Shown here one piece after another: positions 60,325 to 64,000 of a stretch of 64,000 nucleotides of DNA (position 1 is the stretch's first letter; each line of letters starts with the position of its first letter). The notes beneath the pieces are model-generated. The model made no database searches. It was not told the DNA's origin and saw only the letters and a program-made list of their open reading frames with translations. The stretch is from positions 372,001 through 436,000 of the forward strand of contig JBAZPT010000001.1 in the NCBI GenBank assembly GCA_041645535.1. The letters are read 5' to 3'. The stretch is from JBAZPT01 sp041645535. Its GTDB lineage: Bacteria > Patescibacteriota > Minisyncoccia > Moranbacterales > UBA2206. Position numbers and translations under genes: made by a program.

Positions 60325-60584
60325 CGCAAAAAACACCATTTAAGGTGTTCTTGTTTAAGTTCAGCTTCACAATCTTTTGCGATTAGTCCGAGTCTATACG
60401 TGTCCTTGTATCAAGACACGGTTACAGATATTCGCTCTGTTAAGCCTAGACGTTCCCTTGAATAAATCCAAGAGTACGACCATCGGATAAAATTCATACT
60501 CCACAATATTTAATGATGACACTAAATACCTTTTACATGGGATACTCTCGAATTTTATCAATTTCTCCCTAGAAAGGAGGTGAT
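60325..60584 (-). ncRNA. Structured RNA-like element, copy C
   Basis: Minus strand begins with 21 nt identical to the 16S 3' end and following bases (ATCACCTCCTTTCTAGGGAG A), then a stem GATAAAATTC/GAATTTTATC, CCGATGGTCG, AAGGGAACGTCTAGGCTTAA, CGTGTCTTGATACAAGGACA CG hairpin, GGACTAATCGCAAAAG, and terminator AACACCTTAAATGGTGTT with TTTTTT. The copy closest to D in layout. Confidence 0.65.
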
Positions 60585-60820
60585 GATTCAGAGCCTTCGG
60601 CTCTTCATCTCACAAGTGTCCATCACACAGCTTCCTCGTTACGCCTACGGAGCCTTGTTTTCAACCCCTAATACATTTTTATTATCTTCAGCTGAAAAAA
60701 AGATGGTGATATGGTTTCCCGTTTTCAGTCGCTTTCTAACATTTCAGACTCTTAATTTCAGCATCTGATATCAAAATGCTTCTGGCAATTTTCTGACGAT
60801 AAAATAAATAAGACAGTCCA
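60585..60820. other. Intergenic spacer without recognised gene
   Basis: About 230 bp. One small hairpin AGAGCC/GGCTCT near 60588. No coding or RNA gene supported. Confidence 0.5.
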
Positions 60821-61387
60821 CTATAAGCAATAGCCCATAAATATATAGCCTTCAGCACTGAATCTTATGAAAAAAGGACGTCTTAAGAAATATGCAACAA
60901 TATAGACAAAAACTACCAGATTTAAAACTGAAAAAATTGTAAATCCCAATGCCCTGTATATCTTGACTTGTATCGACTCAAGGCTATTATCAAAAAAAAT
61001 TAGATATAAAATTATGACAATAAAAACAACTGCGGTTGCGATGGCAATACTAACTGGATTTATTAATGACAACAATTGAGGTCTTGTTATAGAAGTATTT
61101 CCAAACTGGGTATCGGAAATCATCATTTCACACTCCTGCTTGCTGGCAAAACCAACATGAGGAATATTTTTGCCAGGATTTTGCCTGTCTAACTCAGCGT
61201 TTAATTTCTGATAAAATTCATCATTTTGAGTCATTTTATCGCACTCTGAATAAGGTTCATATACTATACGATTAAATAAAAATGAGCCAAAAGAAATAAA
61301 AAAGATTAAGGCTATCAAAGCAAAAATTACTTGGTATTTTGCTCTCGATTTTTCTTTAGAGTCAATGAGTTGGATATTATCATCCAT
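60821..61387 (-). CDS. Hypothetical membrane protein, 188 residues
   Basis: Four hydrophobic helices (YQVIFALIALIFFISFGSFL, PVSIAIATAVVFIVIILYLI, FTIFSVLNLVVFVYIVAYFL) with a polar extracellular loop containing two Cys. No family recognised. Starts 9 nt after the PsbP-like gene, probably one operon. Confidence 0.72.
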   Translation of the reverse strand: MDDNIQLIDSKEKSRAKYQVIFALIALIFFISFGSFLFNRIVYEPYSECDKMTQNDEFYQKLNAELDRQNPGKNIPHVGFASKQECEMMISDTQFGNTSITRPQLLSLINPVSIAIATAVVFIVIILYLIFFDNSLESIQVKIYRALGFTIFSVLNLVVFVYIVAYFLRRPFFIRFSAEGYIFMGYCL

Positions 61388-61396
61388 AAATAAATT

Positions 61397-61969
61397 TTAC
61401 TGAATAAACTTGAAAGTTGATAAAATTTTACTTAATAAAACTTCATTGTTCATCCTTCTAGGCATTTCTATTTGTAACACTTGATTGTCCTGCCAAACAA
61501 AAATTTCCCGTCCCAAAGAAGTTTCATCTGCCATTATTATTGCCTGTTTTCCCTGAAAAGAAGTCTCGTGTCCAGTCACTTTATCCCCCTTCGCAAAAAG
61601 ACCAGTCAATCTTCTATTGACTTCGTTCTTAAATTGCTTGTAACTGCTTATACTAACGGGCTGATTATCAAATGTATCTTGGTAGAAAACAGAAAAGAAT
61701 ATTTTCGAATTCCTGTCATTAAAATAAACAGCCCTGTCATTTGAGCCATACATAGAGTCGGTTTTTAGCCCACTGGGATATTCAAAAGAGTATTTGGCAG
61801 TATTGTTTGTATAGGTTAACCACTGGGAAATTTCATCGCTTGATGCTGTTTCTTTAATAACCGAATAGCTGTCCTTAGCCATTCCAATAGAACTAAAATG
61901 TTGCCAGATAAAGAATATAGCTACGCCAAGCACAACTAAAAAAAGAATAATAATTATGATTTTTTTCAT
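61397..61969 (-). CDS. PsbP-like membrane-anchored protein
   Basis: 190 residues: N-terminal TM helix (MKKIIIIILFLVVLGVAIFF), then YTNNTAKYSFEYPSGLKTDS, resembling the start of PsbP/PsbP-like domains, and FSVFYQDTFDNQPVSISSYK with KQAIIMADETSLG. Such proteins are common on the surface of Patescibacteria; role unknown. Confidence 0.72.
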   Translation of the reverse strand: MKKIIIIILFLVVLGVAIFFIWQHFSSIGMAKDSYSVIKETASSDEISQWLTYTNNTAKYSFEYPSGLKTDSMYGSNDRAVYFNDRNSKIFFSVFYQDTFDNQPVSISSYKQFKNEVNRRLTGLFAKGDKVTGHETSFQGKQAIIMADETSLGREIFVWQDNQVLQIEMPRRMNNEVLLSKILSTFKFIQ

Positions 61970-62025
61970 ATTTTTATTTTAATTTTTACTACTTCAATAT
62001 ATCATATATTGCCGCTAAATAAAAA

Positions 62026-62280
62026 CACAAAAACAGGGCTTCATCCCTGCTTTTTTAAAATAAGTTCAGCTTCACAATCTTTTGCGATTAGTCCGAGTCT
62101 ATACGCATCCTTGTACAAAAGACACGATTACAGATTCTTACAGCTCTGTTAGGCATTGCTGTTCCCTTAACTTGCGTTAAAGGTCGACCAGCGGATAACT
62201 ACCAATGCTCTCCATTATGCCCTATGAGGGACGTAACTTCTACTAGAGTGCATTTCTCGATAGCTATCAAATCTCCCTAG
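62026..62280 (-). ncRNA. Structured RNA-like element, copy D (16S downstream spacer)
   Basis: Directly follows the 16S 3' end. Contains TTGATAGCTA paired with TAGTTATC, CCGCTGGTCGACC, AAGGGAACAGCAATGCCTAA, the CGTGTCTTTTGTACAAGGAT G hairpin region, GGACTAATCGCAAAAG and a terminator CAGGG/CCCTG with T-run. The end GGACTAATCG recalls the 3' end of 23S rRNA but the conserved 23S sarcin-ricin loop and other marks are absent. Confidence 0.6.
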
Positions 62281-62413
62281 AAAGGAGGTGATCCATCGAC
62301 AGGTTCCCCTACCGATGCCTTGTTACGACTTCACCCTTATCATCGATCCCACCGTGATTCCTGCTTTAAAACAGGAGCTTCGGGTGTTACCGACTCTCTT
62401 GGTGTGACGGGCG

Positions 62414-63282
62414 ATTATCTTCGTAAAACTACGAATTGATGTTCCCATCGTGCCTGCGGATTTCCCGCACACGACGAGCTCTAATGCATCTCTTGCTTGA
62501 GAATATAAATTTTTCTCAAACCAGACTCTTTCAAGTGTTCCTTGTTTTGGACCATTTTGAGAATCCTGCAAAACATTTCAAAGTCACTTTTCTTTGAGCG
62601 TAACTGCAAAGAATTTCTTTTGAAAAATGGAACTATTATTTTTTCCAGATCATTTCGATTGGCCACTTCATAGCGATAACAATTTTGATGATTGGCACGC
62701 TTATCTTTTTGAAAATAAACATTGCCGCACCCAAAGAATTTTTTAAGCTCATCGAGAATTTTTTTGTCTTTCTCGATAAGTTTTAGAAAAAACCTTGGTT
62801 CAACTTTTGTCCGCCTTTGAACTTTTTTGGTTGAATCGGGATTTTTTACGTATGCCGTAAAACTTCCTTCTCCGTCAACCAGACCAACGATATAATTTGG
62901 ATTTAATTCCATATGCATTGAGTGAATCCTTCTCCCATCGCTCGTAAGCAATAAGATACTATGATTCAGCTGACTTCTTACGCTGCGTAAGTTTAATTAT
63001 CTAATTATATTATGACATATAATCTAGAACAGCGCAAGATCTCCTGGGGTCATTTATTATTCTTTTCCTGGCATTCCGACTGGCTTGTTTTTGTATTTTC
63101 GCTTTGCTCACCACCGATTCAAAGTTCAATACGGCCATTTTTTGTGTCAGACTGTCTTTTGCCTCCAGATCCTTCAGGCTCGATTTTCGCAAATCGGCCT
63201 TATCTTTCGGCTACGCTCCGCTTGGGTTGCGAAGGAAGAGATTTTAACTCTTTAGATTAACAAACTGCCCAGCGCTTTTATT
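62414..63282 (-). other. Insertion in 16S near position 1399/1400 with homing endonuclease gene
   Basis: 16S sequence GTACTCAC is followed on the minus strand by 869 nt before the gene resumes with CGCCCGTCACACC. The insertion holds a LAGLIDADG gene and structured ends (TGCGGGAAATCCGCA and CGTAGTTTTACG hairpins). I could not see a clear group I core or terminal G, so the splicing type is undetermined. Confidence 0.82.
62481..62918 (-). CDS. LAGLIDADG homing endonuclease in the 16S insertion
   Basis: 145 residues with YIVGLVDGEGSFTAYV (the LAGLIDADG helix in the single-motif form, acting as a homodimer), LKKFFGCGNVYFQKDKRAN and a C-terminal basic segment. It cleaves intron-less 16S alleles and so spreads the insertion. 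Start chosen at the ATG reading MHMELNPN with AAGGA upstream. Confidence 0.88.
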   Translation of the reverse strand: MHMELNPNYIVGLVDGEGSFTAYVKNPDSTKKVQRRTKVEPRFFLKLIEKDKKILDELKKFFGCGNVYFQKDKRANHQNCYRYEVANRNDLEKIIVPFFKRNSLQLRSKKSDFEMFCRILKMVQNKEHLKESGLRKIYILKQEMH

Positions 63283-63905
63283 GTGAGTACAAGATCCGAG
63301 AACGTATTCACCGTAGCATTCTGATCTACGATTACTAGTGATTCCGGCTTCATGAGGTCGAGTTGCAGACCTCAATCCGAACTGAGATAAGATTTTTGGG
63401 ATTAGCTCCGCCTTACGGCTTGGCAACCCTTTGTTCTTACCATTGTAGCACGTGTGTTGCCCAGGGCGTCAAAGGGCCACGCTGATTTGACGTCATCCCC
63501 ACCTTCCTCCCAACACTAAACTCATAAAAAAAATTATGAACTTAGTGCTGGGCGGTCTCGTGTGACACAATGTAACACACGATAGGGGTTGCGCTCGTTT
63601 CCTGACTTAACAGAACATCTTACGACACGAGCTGACGACAACCGTGCAGCGCCTGCTAGACACCCTCGAAGGCTTGTACATTTCTGTACAATGCAGTCTA
63701 GTTTCAAGCCCTGGTGAGGTTTCTCGCTTACCGTCGAATTAAACCACATGCTCCACCACTTGTGCGGATCCCCGTCTATTCCTTTGAGTTTTAAGCTTGC
63801 GCTCGTACTTCCCAGGCGGCATACTTATCGCGTTAGCTACGACACTAGGAGGGTCGATTCTCCTAATACCTAGTATGCATCGTTTACGGCGTGGACTACT
63901 GGGGT

Positions 63906-64000
63906 CAAAAATATTTCTATTTTTTCTTTATATCGCTATAAAGTTTGGACTATATCATTTTCTGAAATTTTTCCACTTATTTTTCTTGAGAGCAACATAT
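63906..64000 (-). other. Second 16S intron (group I-like), truncated by window end
   Basis: The 16S exon starts at ACCCCAGTAGTCC (after E. coli position 793). The intron end reads TTTTTG with a terminal G, and upstream is AATGATATAGTCC, the P7 signature of many group I introns, followed by the hairpin CTTTATAGCGATATAAAG. Confidence 0.72.

Larger units (their letters stand above)
62280..64000 (-). rRNA. rrs: 16S ribosomal RNA with insertions (5' part outside window)
   Basis: Small-subunit rRNA. Recognisable on the plus strand as complement: AAAGGAGGTGATCC (anti-Shine-Dalgarno end), CCTTGTTACGACTTCACCC, the GTGTGACGGGCG region near position 1400, GACGTCATCCCCACCTTCC, CGACGACAACCGTGCAGC-like region, and GTGGACTACTGGGGT near 793. 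Exons are 62280-62413 and 63283-63905. Interrupted by an 869-nt insertion and by a second intron starting at 63906. No 23S or tRNA follows. Confidence 0.93.

Noticed and set aside
60580..60768. 62-residue plus-strand ORF after AAAGGAGGTG
   Set aside because: The ribosome-site-like sequence is the complement of the 16S tail copy; the predicted protein shows no domain or composition of a real protein.
62029..62280. 23S rRNA gene start after 16S
   Set aside because: Only a 3'-end-like stretch is seen; conserved 23S segments such as AGTACGAGAGGACC are absent and the element recurs three more times.
63010..63192. 60-residue ORF in the 16S insertion
   Set aside because: Lies upstream of the endonuclease gene within structured intron sequence and has no motif or ribosome site.
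1..64000. CRISPR arrays, tRNA genes, transposases
   Set aside because: No regularly spaced direct repeats, cloverleaf-like sequences with GGTTCRA, or transposase motifs were recognised by eye; a tRNAscan or similar search would be decisive.

Overview
The window looks like part of a Patescibacteria (CPR) genome, probably from the Parcubacteria side (inference; no phylogeny was run). The signs are compact enzymes (348-residue Pgk, AspRS without its GAD domain, short ProRS), families typical of this radiation (a DUF5674-like protein, many tiny unknown genes), a 16S rRNA gene interrupted by introns, and translated palindromic repeats inside genes. Several genes use TGA as a normal stop, so this is not the UGA=Gly code of Gracilibacteria or Absconditabacteria.

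Layout. 1-14 kb (all minus) is housekeeping: lower glycolysis (pgk, eno, gpmI), mraY, a D-Ala-D-Ala carboxypeptidase, scpA/scpB, a YbaK-like deacylase, an MFS transporter, aspS, a double-receiver protein, ispH, proS and a HIT protein. 14-23 kb is a hot spot: a membrane histidine kinase gene is followed by four copies of its own 3' end (about 54-105 bp each), and each copy is followed on the minus strand by a different gene cassette (CYTH+NUDIX; MNT+HEPN; nucleotidyltransferase-like, hydrolase, membrane MurF and Ddl; a second MNT+HEPN) or, for the last copy, by the HIT gene.

23-28 kb holds a short-chain dehydrogenase and a membrane protein. Next comes a compact candidate RiPP locus (radical SAM/SPASM enzyme, 40-residue CxxCxxC peptide, HExxH protein) bounded by 118-bp direct repeats. 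27.4-32.2 kb is a divergon: three small basic proteins on the minus strand, and on the plus strand two VWA proteins, an unknown protein and a kinase-like protein with a zinc ribbon, recalling TerY-P phosphorylation systems. 32-38.5 kb encodes a calcineurin-type phosphatase next to a 1464-residue protein with a DHH phosphoesterase core. 38.7-48 kb mixes an MFS transporter, a polyprenyl synthase, a TrmB-like regulator, a PlsC acyltransferase, a porin-like beta-barrel candidate (odd for CPR), an operon of unknown membrane and lipoproteins with one in-frame stop, and a Cys-rich lipoprotein. 48-55.5 kb has a CopB-type metal ATPase with a 44-residue companion, an extremely acidic secreted protein and a P2-type ATPase.

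55.6-62.3 kb is a second cassette-like array: four copies of a structured RNA-like element, each ending in an intrinsic terminator, alternate with secreted and membrane protein genes (WxL/DUF916-type surface cluster, anchored proteins). The copy at 62.0-62.3 kb directly follows the 16S rRNA gene, and another carries 21 bp identical to the 16S 3' end. The 16S gene (minus, 5' part outside the window) has an 869-nt insertion with a LAGLIDADG endonuclease gene and the start of a second intron with group I features. No 23S, 5S or tRNA gene was seen downstream.

The most unusual features are the two arrays in which gene ends or RNA elements are repeated between unrelated accessory genes, the RiPP-like locus, and the VWA/kinase divergon.
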